Source: JALORV01 sp963766365 (GTDB lineage Bacteria > Pseudomonadota > Gammaproteobacteria > Burkholderiales > Burkholderiaceae_F). Taken from it: a stretch of DNA of 64,000 nucleotides. Below are positions 18,901-27,747 of this stretch, piece after piece. The translations under genes and the position numbers were made by a program. Below the pieces are notes generated by a model that made no database searches, was not told the DNA's origin, and saw only the letters and a list, made by a program, of their open reading frames with translations. How positions within the stretch are numbered: the first letter of the stretch is position 1; each line of letters opens with the position of its first letter. Where the stretch lies: NCBI GenBank assembly GCA_963766365.1, contig CAVXZK010000004.1, positions 114,904 through 178,903 on the forward strand, in the 5' to 3' direction.

Positions 18901-19158
18901 CCGATCATCATGACGTCGCTGGCATTCGCCTTCGGCGTGCTGCCACTGGCGCTGGCACTCGGCGCCGGCGCCAACGCACGGCATTCGATCGGCACCGGCA
19001 TCATCGGTGGCATGCTCGGCGAGACGACGCTGGCGATGCTGTACGTCCCGTTATTCTTCTACCTGTTCGCGCGCATGAACGAGAAGCGCGACGAGAAGAA
19101 CAAGGCAGCCGCTCCTGTAGCAATCTCGCCGGCCGCCGGGACGCGTGGGGCGGAATGA
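15976..19158 (+). CDS. RND multidrug efflux inner-membrane transporter (HAE1/AcrB type)
   Basis: This 1060-residue proton-driven drug exporter belongs to the inner membrane. It has the family start MFSRFFIERPVFAAVVS and twelve expected membrane spans in two repeats. The paired proton-relay Asp residues lie in IGMVIDDAIVVVENV (near residues 403-417) and the relay Lys in GLGAKNAVLRVSA (near 936-948). In the last motif RVSA replaces the usual IVEFA. Its ATG overlaps the adaptor stop (TGATG) and its own stop overlaps the outer-membrane gene (ATGA), so the three proteins are translationally coupled. Substrates are unknown. Confidence 0.95.
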   Translation: MFSRFFIERPVFAAVVSIIISLAGLVAMRALPIEQYPTIMPVQVTVNTMYAGADSQTVAESVAAPIEAQINGVDNMLYMTSSSASTGQLTLTVFFSLDTDPDIAQVQVQNRVNLALPQLPDAVTQNGVQVQKKSSSIMMLIAVKGPAERYSADYIANYANVYVLDTLKRVPGAGQAQILGVPDQAMRIWMNPDRMASLGVTTSDIQQAVQAQNALFSAGQIGQQPTQHPVELSFPVVMQRPYTDPAQYDNIILRAASSGSAIVRLKDVARAEVGLKSYVVESRLNGVPATYIAVYQQSGANALEVSNGVRAALEKAKGTFPPGIEAVIALDTTDFVRLSIKEVIKTLFEAIVLVVLVVYLFLQSFRATFICIIAVFVALVGAFSGMYALGFSLNLLTLFGLILAIGMVIDDAIVVVENVDRNMHEHGLSPRDAAIRSMEEVSGPVVAVVLVLCAVFIPAAFLPGTTGQLYKQFAITIAVSVTISGFVALTLTPAMCAVMLRKEEPKTRGFFGWFNRQFQKLTDAYGRLVMLTIRRAGIALALLVLFIGAIVALFRTTPTSFVPLEDQGYVLAAIIMPDAASLDRTVKVGDEVDKLFGGTPGVLNRSVINGYSIIDQGFKTNSSTLFVTLKDFEERYKSIANAKLENPRTILIDVYKKSFGINEALVLPIAPPAIPGIGTTGGFEFWIQSTGGGDPAQLDALTQEFLKAAKARPELTGLNTTFRASTRQLRVDVDRDKAMLLGVQVQDVYNAIQAQFGSLIVSQFNQFNRSWFVILQSDARYRLTPEDISKLYTRNQHGQMVPLTALVKTTYVTGPDLMPHFNGLPAAKIIGSQAPGFSSGQAIAAMEEVGQKVLPAGYQFAWSGLSYDEKRAGGTSTVAFMFGLIFVFLVLAAQYESWTLPGAVMTAVPFGVLGALVFNWMRGLDNDVYFQIGLLVLIGLGAKNAVLRVSAAVELRQEGKSIIDATMLAGERRLRPIIMTSLAFAFGVLPLALALGAGANARHSIGTGIIGGMLGETTLAMLYVPLFFYLFARMNEKRDEKNKAAAPVAISPAAGTRGAE

Positions 19159-20615
19159 GGCGCACCGTCATCCTGGCCGTTGGTGTGTTCGCGGGCTGCG
19201 CGATGGGCCCGGACTACCGGCGGCCGGAAGTCGCCGTGCCGGAAACCTACCAGTACCTGCCGAAGGAGACCGCCGACACGGTTAACACCGCCTGGTGGCA
19301 GCAGTTCGGCGACCCGGTGCTCAACCAGCTGATTGCCGAGGCGCTGGGCAACAACAGAAACGTGATGCAGGCTGCCGCGAACGTGCAGCAGGCGGCGGCC
19401 CTGCTCAGAGAAACACAGTCGCAGTTCTACCCGCAGGCGGGCTACGACGCGGGCGGTACGCGCCAGCAGTTCTCGACTGATTACCTGCCCAACCGGCCCA
19501 GCACGTCGCGGACGCAGACCACGTACAACGTCATCGCCAGCGCCAGCTGGGAAGTCGACCTCTGGGGGCGCATCCGCCGCCAGACCGAATCAGCGCAGGC
19601 GAACCTGCTTGCGACCGAGGAGGCGCGACGCGGTGTCATCCTCTCGCTGGTCGCGCAAGTGGCGAACAACTACCTGACACTGCGTGCGCTCGACGAGCAG
19701 CTCGACGTCGCGAAGAAGACGCTCGCCACCTACGCGGAATCGCTGAAGCTCTTCGAGCTGCAGTTCAAGTACGGTGTCGTGTCGCAGATGAATGTGGCGC
19801 AGGCGCGCTCGCAGTACCAGACCGCCGCCGCGGAGATCCCGTCGATCGAGCAGCAGATCGTCAACACGGAGAACGCGCTCGCCATCCTGCTGGGTCGCAA
19901 CCCGGGGCACATCGAGCGCGGCAAGTCGGTGGCCGATATGTCCGTACCGCAGACGCCGGCCCAGCTGCCGTCGCAACTGCTCGAGCGCCGACCGGACATC
20001 GCGCAGGCGGAACAGCAGCTCGTGGCCGCGAATGCGCAGATCGGCGCGGCCAGGGCGCTCTACTTCCCGACGATCTCTCTGACCGGTGCCCTGGGCAGCG
20101 TCAGCGGCGACCTGTCGAATCTTTTCACCGGGCCGACACGGGTCTGGAGCTACGGCGGCAGCCTGCTGGGCCCGATCTTCACCGGCGGCGCAGTGACCGG
20201 GCAGGTCAGGCAGGCCGAGGGCGCGCAGCAGGCGGCGCTCTTCAATTACGAGAAGACAGTGCAGGGCGCGTTTGCCGATGTCGAGAATGCGTTGATTGCA
20301 CAGCAGAAGTCACGCGAAAGGCTGCAGGCGCAGCAGGGCCTGGTCGATGCACTCAGCGATTACGCACGGCTGGCGCGACTGCAGTACAGCGGCGGCTATG
20401 TGCCGTACTCGACGGTCCTGCAGGCGGAGCAGCAGTTGTTCCCGGCGCAGCTGACGCTGGCGCAGGACCGGGCACAGGTGTTCGGTGCCGTGGTAAGCGT
20501 CTACCAGTCGCTCGGTGGCGGCTGGGTGACCCTGGCCGACGGCATGACGACACCCGGCACCACCCCGCGGCCGGTGACGGCCGCATCCTCGACACAGCAG
20601 CTTCCCAGTCAGTGA
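19155..20615 (+). CDS. Outer-membrane efflux channel lipoprotein (NodT/OprM type)
   Basis: This 486-residue TolC-superfamily protein has a short signal peptide and lipobox (FAGC|AMGPDY) followed by the canonical YRRPEVAVPETY, WWQQFGDPVLNQLI, ASWEVDLWGRIRR and, at the start of the second repeat, LLERRPDIAQAEQQLVAANAQIGAARALYFP. It forms the trimeric exit duct for the upstream pump. ATG 19155 overlaps the RND stop. No local repressor gene (TetR or MarR) is seen beside the operon. Confidence 0.94.
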   Translation: MRRTVILAVGVFAGCAMGPDYRRPEVAVPETYQYLPKETADTVNTAWWQQFGDPVLNQLIAEALGNNRNVMQAAANVQQAAALLRETQSQFYPQAGYDAGGTRQQFSTDYLPNRPSTSRTQTTYNVIASASWEVDLWGRIRRQTESAQANLLATEEARRGVILSLVAQVANNYLTLRALDEQLDVAKKTLATYAESLKLFELQFKYGVVSQMNVAQARSQYQTAAAEIPSIEQQIVNTENALAILLGRNPGHIERGKSVADMSVPQTPAQLPSQLLERRPDIAQAEQQLVAANAQIGAARALYFPTISLTGALGSVSGDLSNLFTGPTRVWSYGGSLLGPIFTGGAVTGQVRQAEGAQQAALFNYEKTVQGAFADVENALIAQQKSRERLQAQQGLVDALSDYARLARLQYSGGYVPYSTVLQAEQQLFPAQLTLAQDRAQVFGAVVSVYQSLGGGWVTLADGMTTPGTTPRPVTAASSTQQLPSQ

Positions 20616-20623
20616 GGTGTTCC

Positions 20624-23248
20624 ATGAGTAGGGCAACGAAGCTTGGGCTCGCCGACGTGCTGCGCGCCCTGTCGGGAGGGGCCGTGGTCATCGTCCTGGC
20701 GCACCCCGCGCTGGCGCAGCAGCCTTCGTCGGAACAGGCCGGCGCCATCCGCCAGGCATGCCGCGGCGATTACCCTGCGGTCTGCTCCGGTGTGCCGACG
20801 GGTGGAGCGGCGGCGCTGAATTGCCTGAAGGGGCAGGCGGCCAACGTCTCGGCCGCGTGCCGCGCCGCATTGCAGCCGCTGACGGCCGCGCCGGTCGGTG
20901 CGCCTGCGACCGGCGCAGCGGCTGCAGCACCGGCGAAAGGCGCGGCCTCCGCCGCGGCGTCGATGTCGACGTGGCCGCACACGGTTTTCGTGGAAGGCGG
21001 CTCGGCCGTCATCTATCAGCCGCAGGTGATCTCGTGGCCCGAACGCCGGACGCTCAACACACGCGTTGCCATGGCGGTCACGCCGGATGGCGCGAAGACG
21101 CCCATCCTCGGCACGATGGATGTCACTTTTGCGTCCGTCACGGAGTTTGCGACGCGCTCGGTCCTGCTCACCAATCCGCAGTTGCAGGCCACCCGCTTTC
21201 CGGCGGCGGATACCGATCAGGCCGCGCGGTTCGAAGCGAAGATCCGCTCGGCGCTGGCTGCGCTGCCGCCGAAGCATGTGCCTCTCGATACTCTGCTGTT
21301 GAGTCTGCGCGACCGCGGTGTCGAGGCGACGAACGTGACGCTGAACCATGAGCCACCGCGCATCTACTACAGCAGCCGTCCGGCGAGCCTGGTCGTCTTC
21401 GACGGTGCTCCGGTCCTGGCTCCGGTGTCCGGAACGTCGCTGTCGGTCGCCGTCAACACGAACTGGAGCGTGTTCTCCGATTCCGCAAGCAAGGCCTGGT
21501 ACCTGCTCAACAGCGGCGCCTGGCTGACTGCGCCGGAGGCCAACGGTCCCTGGACCGTCGCGGGCGGACTGCCGCCAGCGTTTTCAAACCTGCCCGCGGA
21601 CTTTGCCGAGGTGAAGAAACAGATTCCCGGCCGCGCACTGGCAGTACGCGACGTACCAACGGTTTTCGTGTCCACCGCCCCGGCGGAGATCATCGTCACG
21701 GATGGACCGCCCCGCTTCACTGCGATACCGGGCACCACGCTCGAGTATGTGGCGAATTCACCGGTCGCCGTGTTTCGCGATCGCACGAAGACGCTGTACT
21801 ACCTGGTGTCCGGGCGCTGGTTTTCCGCGCCCGGGTTCGACGGTCCGTGGCAGTTCGCGACCAACGCCTTGCCGCCCGATTTCGCCCGCATTCCACCCGA
21901 CAGTCCACGCGCCTCGGTCCTCGCGTCCGTACCGGGCAGCGTGCAGGCGCAGGAAGCGCTGATCCATGCGCAGATCCCGCAGCAGGCGACGCTGAAGCGC
22001 GACGGCGCGACGGTGAATGTCATCTACGCCGGCGAGCCGAAGTTCGAACCGATTGCCGGCACCTCGCTGGCCTACGCCATCAACACCTCATTCGATGTCG
22101 TGCGCGCCGGCGAGTCGTACTACGCGTGTTACCAGGGCGCATGGTTCGTGGCGTCGACGCCGATGGGCGCGTGGACGCTCGCTCCGCTGGTGCCTGAAGT
22201 GATCTACGCGATTCCGCCGTCGAGCCCGCTGTACCGCTGCACCTACGTCAAGGTCTACGGGGTGACCCCGACAACGGTGACCTACGGCTACACAGCCGGT
22301 TACACGATGGGCTTCATCAGTGCCGGCGTGGTCGTCTATGGCACCGGCTATTACTACCCGCCCTACCTCTATCCGGCGGCGATTCCGATCTATTACCCGT
22401 ACCCGTACTCGTACGCCGGTGCCACCTACTACAACCCGGCAACCGGTGCGTGGGCCCGGGGCGGCGCGGTCTATGGAACGTACTACGGTGCCCGTGGCGG
22501 CACGGCCTACAACCCGACGACCGGTGCCTGGGCGCAAGGGGGCGCTGTCTACGGTCCGTACGGGGGCGCCGGTGCGTTCTCGGCGTACAACCCGACCACC
22601 GGCAGCTATGCCCATGGCAGCGCGGTCTGGGGCCAGGGTGGCGCGAGTGGCAACGCCGACTGGTACAACGCACGCACCGGCGTGACCGGTTCGACGGCGC
22701 AGAACAGCAACGCCTATGGCCGCTGGGGATCGACGACGCTGTCCGGTGCCAGCCAGACAGTCAATCTGCAAAGCCAGAGTAACGCGAGCGGTTCGGCTGG
22801 TTCATTCAGTTCCACCTCCGGCGCTGAGGGCGCCGGCGTGCGCGGCGCCGGCGGCAACAGTGCCGGTGCCGTGAAGACCGCCGGCGGCGACGTCTACGCC
22901 GGGGCGGATGGCAACGTCTACAAGAAGACCGACAGTGGCTGGGAAAAGTACGGTGGCAGCGGCAGCTGGGCACCGGTGCAGACACCGTCGCGCGACGCGG
23001 CGTCGGGCACGGCACCGGGCCTCGAGAACCGTACCAATCCCCAGACGCGGCCCGGCGCGGCCAGCGGCAGGGGCGCGACTTCCCGGTCCGGATTCGGTGA
23101 GCGTTTCGCAGGCGAGGGCGGACAGTTCTCGGGCTACCGGCAGCTCGATCAGGATCGTTCCGCGCGAATGGGCGGCGCGGAACGTCAGCGTCAGTTCGGC
23201 GCCATGGAGGGCGGTCGGTTCGGCGGCGGGTTCGGCCGTCGTCGTTAG
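20624..23248 (+). CDS. Large secreted protein with a Cys-rich N-terminus and Gly/Tyr-rich repeats
   Basis: This 874-residue protein has a signal peptide ending near ALAQ|QPSS. Residues about 40-80 (CRGDYPAVCSG, NCLKG, SAACRAAL) fit a Cys-rich GLG1-type repeat. Residues about 240-480 contain three or four copies of a beta-rich unit around SGxxLxxAxNTxxxVF followed by W(Y/F)LxxxGxWxxAPxxxGPW. Residues about 590-690 carry tandem YNPxTGxWAxGxAVYG units, and the tail is Gly/Ser rich. ATG 20624 has GAGG 6 bases upstream; GTG 20612 is possible. It follows the efflux operon by 8 bases and may be co-transcribed. An envelope or surface role is inferred; no enzyme motif is visible. Confidence 0.78.
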   Translation: MSRATKLGLADVLRALSGGAVVIVLAHPALAQQPSSEQAGAIRQACRGDYPAVCSGVPTGGAAALNCLKGQAANVSAACRAALQPLTAAPVGAPATGAAAAAPAKGAASAAASMSTWPHTVFVEGGSAVIYQPQVISWPERRTLNTRVAMAVTPDGAKTPILGTMDVTFASVTEFATRSVLLTNPQLQATRFPAADTDQAARFEAKIRSALAALPPKHVPLDTLLLSLRDRGVEATNVTLNHEPPRIYYSSRPASLVVFDGAPVLAPVSGTSLSVAVNTNWSVFSDSASKAWYLLNSGAWLTAPEANGPWTVAGGLPPAFSNLPADFAEVKKQIPGRALAVRDVPTVFVSTAPAEIIVTDGPPRFTAIPGTTLEYVANSPVAVFRDRTKTLYYLVSGRWFSAPGFDGPWQFATNALPPDFARIPPDSPRASVLASVPGSVQAQEALIHAQIPQQATLKRDGATVNVIYAGEPKFEPIAGTSLAYAINTSFDVVRAGESYYACYQGAWFVASTPMGAWTLAPLVPEVIYAIPPSSPLYRCTYVKVYGVTPTTVTYGYTAGYTMGFISAGVVVYGTGYYYPPYLYPAAIPIYYPYPYSYAGATYYNPATGAWARGGAVYGTYYGARGGTAYNPTTGAWAQGGAVYGPYGGAGAFSAYNPTTGSYAHGSAVWGQGGASGNADWYNARTGVTGSTAQNSNAYGRWGSTTLSGASQTVNLQSQSNASGSAGSFSSTSGAEGAGVRGAGGNSAGAVKTAGGDVYAGADGNVYKKTDSGWEKYGGSGSWAPVQTPSRDAASGTAPGLENRTNPQTRPGAASGRGATSRSGFGERFAGEGGQFSGYRQLDQDRSARMGGAERQRQFGAMEGGRFGGGFGRRR

Positions 23249-23257
23249 CTGCCCGTC

Positions 23258-23956
23258 GTGAAGGTCATCGGTCTGATCGGGGGCATGAGCTGGGAGTCGA
23301 CGGTACCTTATTACCGCATCGTCAACGAGACCGTGAAGCAGCGGCTCGGCGGACTGCATTCGGCCCGCGTCGTCCTGTACAGCGTCGACTTCGACGAGAT
23401 CGAGCGGCTCCAGCATTCGGGCCAGTGGACGGTGGCGGGAGACCGGCTGGCGGACGTGGCGCGTGCTGTCGAACGGGCCGGTGCCGAGTGCATCGTGCTG
23501 TGCACGAACACGATGCACAAGGTAGCACCGCAGATCGACGCCGCGGTCCGCATTCCGCTGCTGCATATCGCGGACGCGACGGCGGCCGAGATCAAGTCCG
23601 CAAAGGTGTCGACGGTGGGTCTGCTCGGCACCCGCTTCACGATGGAGCAGGAGTTCTACAAGGACCGGCTGCGGAGGGATCACGGACTGCGTGTTGTGAT
23701 CCCCGACGCGCGCGACCGCGAGATCGTCCACCGCGTCATCTACGAGGAACTGTGCCTCGGCAAGGTCGTTGACGCGTCACGTGGCGAGTATCGCCGCGTG
23801 ATGGACGATCTGGTGCGGCAGGGCGCGCAAGCGATCATTCTGGGCTGCACTGAGATCACTCTGCTCGTGCAAGCCTTCGATTCCACCGTTCCGCTGTTCG
23901 ACACGACCCGCATTCACGCGCGCAGGGCGGCCGAGTGGGCGCTCGGGATGCCGTGA
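23258..23956 (+). CDS. Aspartate/glutamate racemase family protein
   Basis: This 232-residue cytoplasmic enzyme belongs to the Asp/Glu/hydantoin racemase superfamily, which racemises amino acids by a two-Cys mechanism without cofactor. The family start VIGLIGGMSWESTVPYYR is present. The two catalytic Cys lie in VLCTNTMHK (near residue 83) and ILGCTEITLL (near residue 194). Length matches the family. The start is GTG 23258, 9 bases after the preceding stop. The exact amino acid is not predicted. It converges with the aminopeptidase gene. Confidence 0.9.
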   Translation: MKVIGLIGGMSWESTVPYYRIVNETVKQRLGGLHSARVVLYSVDFDEIERLQHSGQWTVAGDRLADVARAVERAGAECIVLCTNTMHKVAPQIDAAVRIPLLHIADATAAEIKSAKVSTVGLLGTRFTMEQEFYKDRLRRDHGLRVVIPDARDREIVHRVIYEELCLGKVVDASRGEYRRVMDDLVRQGAQAIILGCTEITLLVQAFDSTVPLFDTTRIHARRAAEWALGMP

Positions 23957-23993
23957 CCGGTGACAGCCCGCGCCAAGCCAGGACACACGGCCC

Positions 23994-26732
23994 CTAATTC
24001 GCGACCGCCACGGGTTCTCCGGACGGTGACTGCCGCTGGCCAGTCAGGGACTTAAGAAGCCGGGGCAGGCTCTCTTCCTCGCGTGTCCGTAGCGCGGCCT
24101 TCTCGCGTATCGATTCAGCGATCTGCCCGGCAGGCGCCATCGCGTCGTCGCCCAACAAACGCCGTTGCACGGCGAGGAGGTCCTCGGCCTGGCGTTCCTG
24201 ATTGAAGCCACTGTAGGCCATCGGCAGCAGCCAGATTCGACCGCGACGAGAAGACTTGGCGATCACCGCGTCGAAATTTTGCAGGATGAAGTCCCGGCCA
24301 ATGTCCGGGTGGCCGCTCGACGCGCCGACCGTACGCGCGTACCAGTTCGCAGACCCCGGCGGCCACTCGTCGGTCAAAGTCAGTTCAAGGATCCGGTGAA
24401 CCAGTGCCGGATCGCGCACCAGCAACATGGCGCCCCCGTAGAGATAGTTGTCCTCCTGGTTGCTCGCTTCGCGCAGCTGGCGGCGCAATGTCTCGAAGGT
24501 GGCGGCATCGGCGTTGCGCGCCACCGTGCGAATGACGGCCGGGCGGATCGAAGGCTCGATCGGCGCGGAAGGAGCCGCAGTGAATGCGTCGAACATCGCG
24601 CGGCATCGGGTCGCGGTCTCCGCGTCATCGAATTGGCCCAGTGTGTCGATCAGCGCATTGCGCAGACGTACCGTGCCCGCATCGTCCCCGGCGCGGACCT
24701 GCCAACCCAGACGGTTGAGCACCGGTCGCAGCAGCGATCGCCCGTACGCACGGACCGCGGCCTGAGCAGGACTGCCGGTGAAGGCTTCGTCCAGGTAGAG
24801 CAGATTCTCGATGACCTGCTGCCAGAGCGCGCCCTCGCGCTCGTCGCGCATCACGTCCAGCAGCCGGAAGTACCCAGCGAATTCGATCCGGCCGGAGCGG
24901 GCCAGCGCCATGGTGTCAGCGATGAGGCCGATGCGCTCGGCGGCGGGCAGGCGCGAATACGCCTCGCGCAGTCGTGCCGAGTTGGCGGCGTCGTACTGCA
25001 CCCGGTAGTAACCCGTGTCGCCGCCGTTGGCGATCACCGGCACGCAGCCGGGGAAGTCGATCTGCTGCGGCTCACGCCCCAGCACGAGGCGCCTGGCCTC
25101 GGCTCCCGCATGGACCACCACCGGCACCTGCCACATCGCCGTAAGGTCCCTCGCGCTGCGGGACGAGTAGCGCTCCTGCGACAGCGTGATCCTCGTGCGT
25201 CCGTCACTGCACGCGGTCGTGACGATCAGCAGCGGGAAGCCACGCTGGCGGATCCAGTCGCTGACGAGCGGGGTGATGTCCCGCCCGGCCGCCTGGGACA
25301 GGTGAATCCACAGGTCATCGGCGGTCGCGTTGGAATAGCGGTGGGCGGCCATGTATTGCCGGAGTCCTTCACGGAAGACGGATTCGCCGAGTTGTGCCTC
25401 GAACATCCCGAGTACCGCCCCACCCTTCGCGTAGGTGATGTCGTCGAAGACCTCGAAGATGCCGGTCTCGTGGGCCGGAGGATCCGCCACCGCGCGGGTC
25501 CCGCTCTGGGCATCCAGACTGAGCGCGTCCTCCCGGTACAGCCGGCTGCGCACCCGCACGCCCCACGCCGGATTGAAGTGATCCTGTGCCTTCGCGGCCA
25601 TCCAGGTGGCGAACGCCTCGTTGAGCCAGATGTCATCCCACCACGCGGCGGTGACCAGGTTCCCGAACCACTGGTGTGCGATCTCATGGGCGACGATGTT
25701 GAATATCGTCAGCTGCAGCCGCGGCGCCGATCGCTTCGGGTCATACAGCAGCAGGGTCTCGTTGTACGAGATCGCACCCCAGTCCTCCATCGCGCCGCCG
25801 CGCACGCCCGGAATCGCGAGCTGATCGAGCTTGGGCAGCATGTAGGCGATACCAAAGTAGTCGCGGAAATAGCCCAGCAGCAGCTTCGTCACGTCCATCG
25901 CATAGCGGGCTTCGTGGCTGCGACCGCGTGCGGTCAGTATCCGCAGAGGGATGCCGTCGAAGCTGTCAGTCAATGCTTCGAAGTCGCCGACTGCCAGCGC
26001 CACCAGATAGGTCGGCATCGACGGTGTTCGGGCAAATGCTGTTCTGCGGCGGCCGTCGGCAAGCGCGGTTTGCCCCGCCACGGGCATGTTGGAGACCGCC
26101 TCGAAGGAGGCCGGGGCCGTGATCGCGATGTCGAACGTCGCGCGGAAGGCTGGCTCATCGAACGAAGGAAAAACGGCTCGCGCGTGGGTCGGTTCCAGCT
26201 GTGTCGCAAGCATGCGCTGCGCCGTCTCGGCCCCCGCGCTCGTGCGGTACTCCACGACAAACAGCCCCTGGCCGCGCTTTTCGATCTTGCCTTGATAAGT
26301 CACGCTCAGGCGCCAGCGTCCGGCAGCCAGCAGTTCGCTGCCTTCCCAGCGCAGTCGCCAGAAATGCTTGGCTGCATCCGGCGTCACCGACAGTTCCCGC
26401 ACTGTCCCGGACTCGCTCCTGAGCAGCGCGCGGGTGGCCTGAAGCTCGGTGGCCTGCAGCACGATCTCTGCTGCGGGCCGTCGAACCGTGAGGTCGATCT
26501 CGGCGTGGCCGCTGAAGGTGTCGCGTGCCGGGTCGAGTTCGAACTCGAGCGTGTAGTGCGACGGAACGATGTCCTTCGGCAGCCTGCCGGGCGTCGCATC
26601 GAAGTCGAACCGGCTCGCCATCGTCGCATCGCCAAAGGCGAATAACAGCAGTGCGGCGGTGACGGATGCGCAGGACCTGAGGCAAGCTAGCGCTCGCGCA
26701 GAGCGCGTATCGGAACCGAGGTGACGCTTCAC
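23994..26732 (-). CDS. M1-family zinc aminopeptidase, exported
   Basis: This 912-residue metallopeptidase of the gluzincin M1 family removes N-terminal residues from peptides. The exopeptidase motif GAMEDWGAISYNE and the zinc site HEIAHQWFGNLVT with the downstream Glu in NEAFATWMA are all visible. An ERAP/PepN-type C-terminal helical domain occupies residues about 550-890. The N-terminus (KRHLGS, then a hydrophobic ASVTAALLLFAFGDATMA) looks like a signal peptide, so it is probably periplasmic. GTG 26732 is chosen because GGAGGAA precedes it; an in-frame ATG at 26786 would place that site inside the gene. It is divergent from pxpB. Confidence 0.88.
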   Translation of the reverse strand: MKRHLGSDTRSARALACLRSCASVTAALLLFAFGDATMASRFDFDATPGRLPKDIVPSHYTLEFELDPARDTFSGHAEIDLTVRRPAAEIVLQATELQATRALLRSESGTVRELSVTPDAAKHFWRLRWEGSELLAAGRWRLSVTYQGKIEKRGQGLFVVEYRTSAGAETAQRMLATQLEPTHARAVFPSFDEPAFRATFDIAITAPASFEAVSNMPVAGQTALADGRRRTAFARTPSMPTYLVALAVGDFEALTDSFDGIPLRILTARGRSHEARYAMDVTKLLLGYFRDYFGIAYMLPKLDQLAIPGVRGGAMEDWGAISYNETLLLYDPKRSAPRLQLTIFNIVAHEIAHQWFGNLVTAAWWDDIWLNEAFATWMAAKAQDHFNPAWGVRVRSRLYREDALSLDAQSGTRAVADPPAHETGIFEVFDDITYAKGGAVLGMFEAQLGESVFREGLRQYMAAHRYSNATADDLWIHLSQAAGRDITPLVSDWIRQRGFPLLIVTTACSDGRTRITLSQERYSSRSARDLTAMWQVPVVVHAGAEARRLVLGREPQQIDFPGCVPVIANGGDTGYYRVQYDAANSARLREAYSRLPAAERIGLIADTMALARSGRIEFAGYFRLLDVMRDEREGALWQQVIENLLYLDEAFTGSPAQAAVRAYGRSLLRPVLNRLGWQVRAGDDAGTVRLRNALIDTLGQFDDAETATRCRAMFDAFTAAPSAPIEPSIRPAVIRTVARNADAATFETLRRQLREASNQEDNYLYGGAMLLVRDPALVHRILELTLTDEWPPGSANWYARTVGASSGHPDIGRDFILQNFDAVIAKSSRRGRIWLLPMAYSGFNQERQAEDLLAVQRRLLGDDAMAPAGQIAESIREKAALRTREEESLPRLLKSLTGQRQSPSGEPVAVAN

Positions 26733-27006
26733 GATGGCGTGTTCCTCCAGAGAGCTTGCCGTTCGTTGCACCGCTGAATGGCGCATGGTTGCGATGGAAA
26801 CTCATCGCTGCAGCGGGTTTGTAATCCAACAGCGCCGCAAATGCACGAACTGTGCAGACGTTCCTTGAACCTGGAGTGAGCGCCCGGAGGCCATTGCATC
26901 CCAATTGCTGCCAACCGCCGAGTCGGTGAGAATCGCCAATCCGCACTCCGCCGCGGTGCAACGCCGAGCATTGAGTGACGTCACCTGTGAAGACCGCAAC
27001 CGCCGA

Positions 27007-27747
27007 ATGACGACGCGTTGGAAGAATGCAGCCAAAAGCGCGAAGAGCCTTTCGCCACGCGTCGTGCCGGCGGGCGACGGGGCACAGATGCTCGAACTCG
27101 CCGAGGACTTCGATGCCGACGCGAACCTCGCTGTGCAACGCATCGCCGATGAGGTGCGCGCCGCAAAGGTCGAAGGAATCACTGACGTTGTCGCCGCGAT
27201 CGTGACGGTGACCGTGCACTTCGCAGCGACGGATGCGGTCCAGGCCGCGTCGCGGCGCGAGGCGATAACCCAGTTGCTGCTGACGGCACTGGAGCGCGCT
27301 GGCAAGAGCGGCGACGAGAGCGGCAGGGAGCCCGTTCACATCCCTGTCTGCTACGAAAGCGGGTTTGCGCCGGATCTTGCCGAGGTCGCGGCGGCGGCAG
27401 GGTTGTCCCCGGAGGAAGTGGTGCAGCGCCACGTGGCGTCTCCGCACCGGGTTCTGATGATCGGGTTCACGCCAGGTTTCCCTTATATCGGTGGGCTCGA
27501 TGAACGGCTCGCGGTGCCGCGGCGTGCGACGCCGCGCGCGCGACTCGAGGCCGGGTCGGTGGCCATCGCCAACGGTCAGACGTCGATCTACCCCTTCGCC
27601 ACGCCGGGCGGCTGGAACCTCATCGGCCGGACGCCGATGGCGCTGTTCGACCCCGGCCGCGATCCTCCCACCTTGCTGCGGGCGGGCGACCGCATCGTCT
27701 TCGAGCCGATCTCTGCAAGCGACTTCGAGCGACTGGCGAAGCGATGA
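27007..27747 (+). CDS. pxpB: 5-oxoprolinase subunit PxpB (KipI family)
   Basis: This 246-residue protein is one of the three subunits of the ATP-dependent prokaryotic 5-oxoprolinase, which opens pyroglutamate to glutamate. The C-terminal KipI domain shows IPVCYESGFAPDLAEVAAAAGLS, VLMIGFTPGFPYIGGLDERL, VAIANGQTSIYPFATPGGWNLIGRTP and FDPGRDPPTLLRAGDRI. ATG 27007 gives the usual length; an in-frame ATG at 26905 would add an atypical 34 residues. No strong ribosome site is visible. The stop overlaps the pxpC start (ATGA). Confidence 0.9.
   Translation: MTTRWKNAAKSAKSLSPRVVPAGDGAQMLELAEDFDADANLAVQRIADEVRAAKVEGITDVVAAIVTVTVHFAATDAVQAASRREAITQLLLTALERAGKSGDESGREPVHIPVCYESGFAPDLAEVAAAAGLSPEEVVQRHVASPHRVLMIGFTPGFPYIGGLDERLAVPRRATPRARLEAGSVAIANGQTSIYPFATPGGWNLIGRTPMALFDPGRDPPTLLRAGDRIVFEPISASDFERLAKR

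Noticed and set aside
19151..19158. Idea that the efflux operon genes overlap because of a sequencing artefact
   Set aside because: Both overlaps (TGATG and ATGA) are standard coupling forms and all three proteins are full length.
24165..26645. Plus-strand open frame of 826 codons opposite the M1 aminopeptidase
   Set aside because: It is Arg/Gln/His rich, lacks any family pattern, and mirrors a gene with all M1 catalytic motifs; such antisense frames are common at high GC.
26975..26984. Palindrome GTGACGTCAC between the aminopeptidase and pxpB genes
   Set aside because: At 10 bases, with no matching second site or promoter boxes beside it, it is close to chance in GC-rich sequence.
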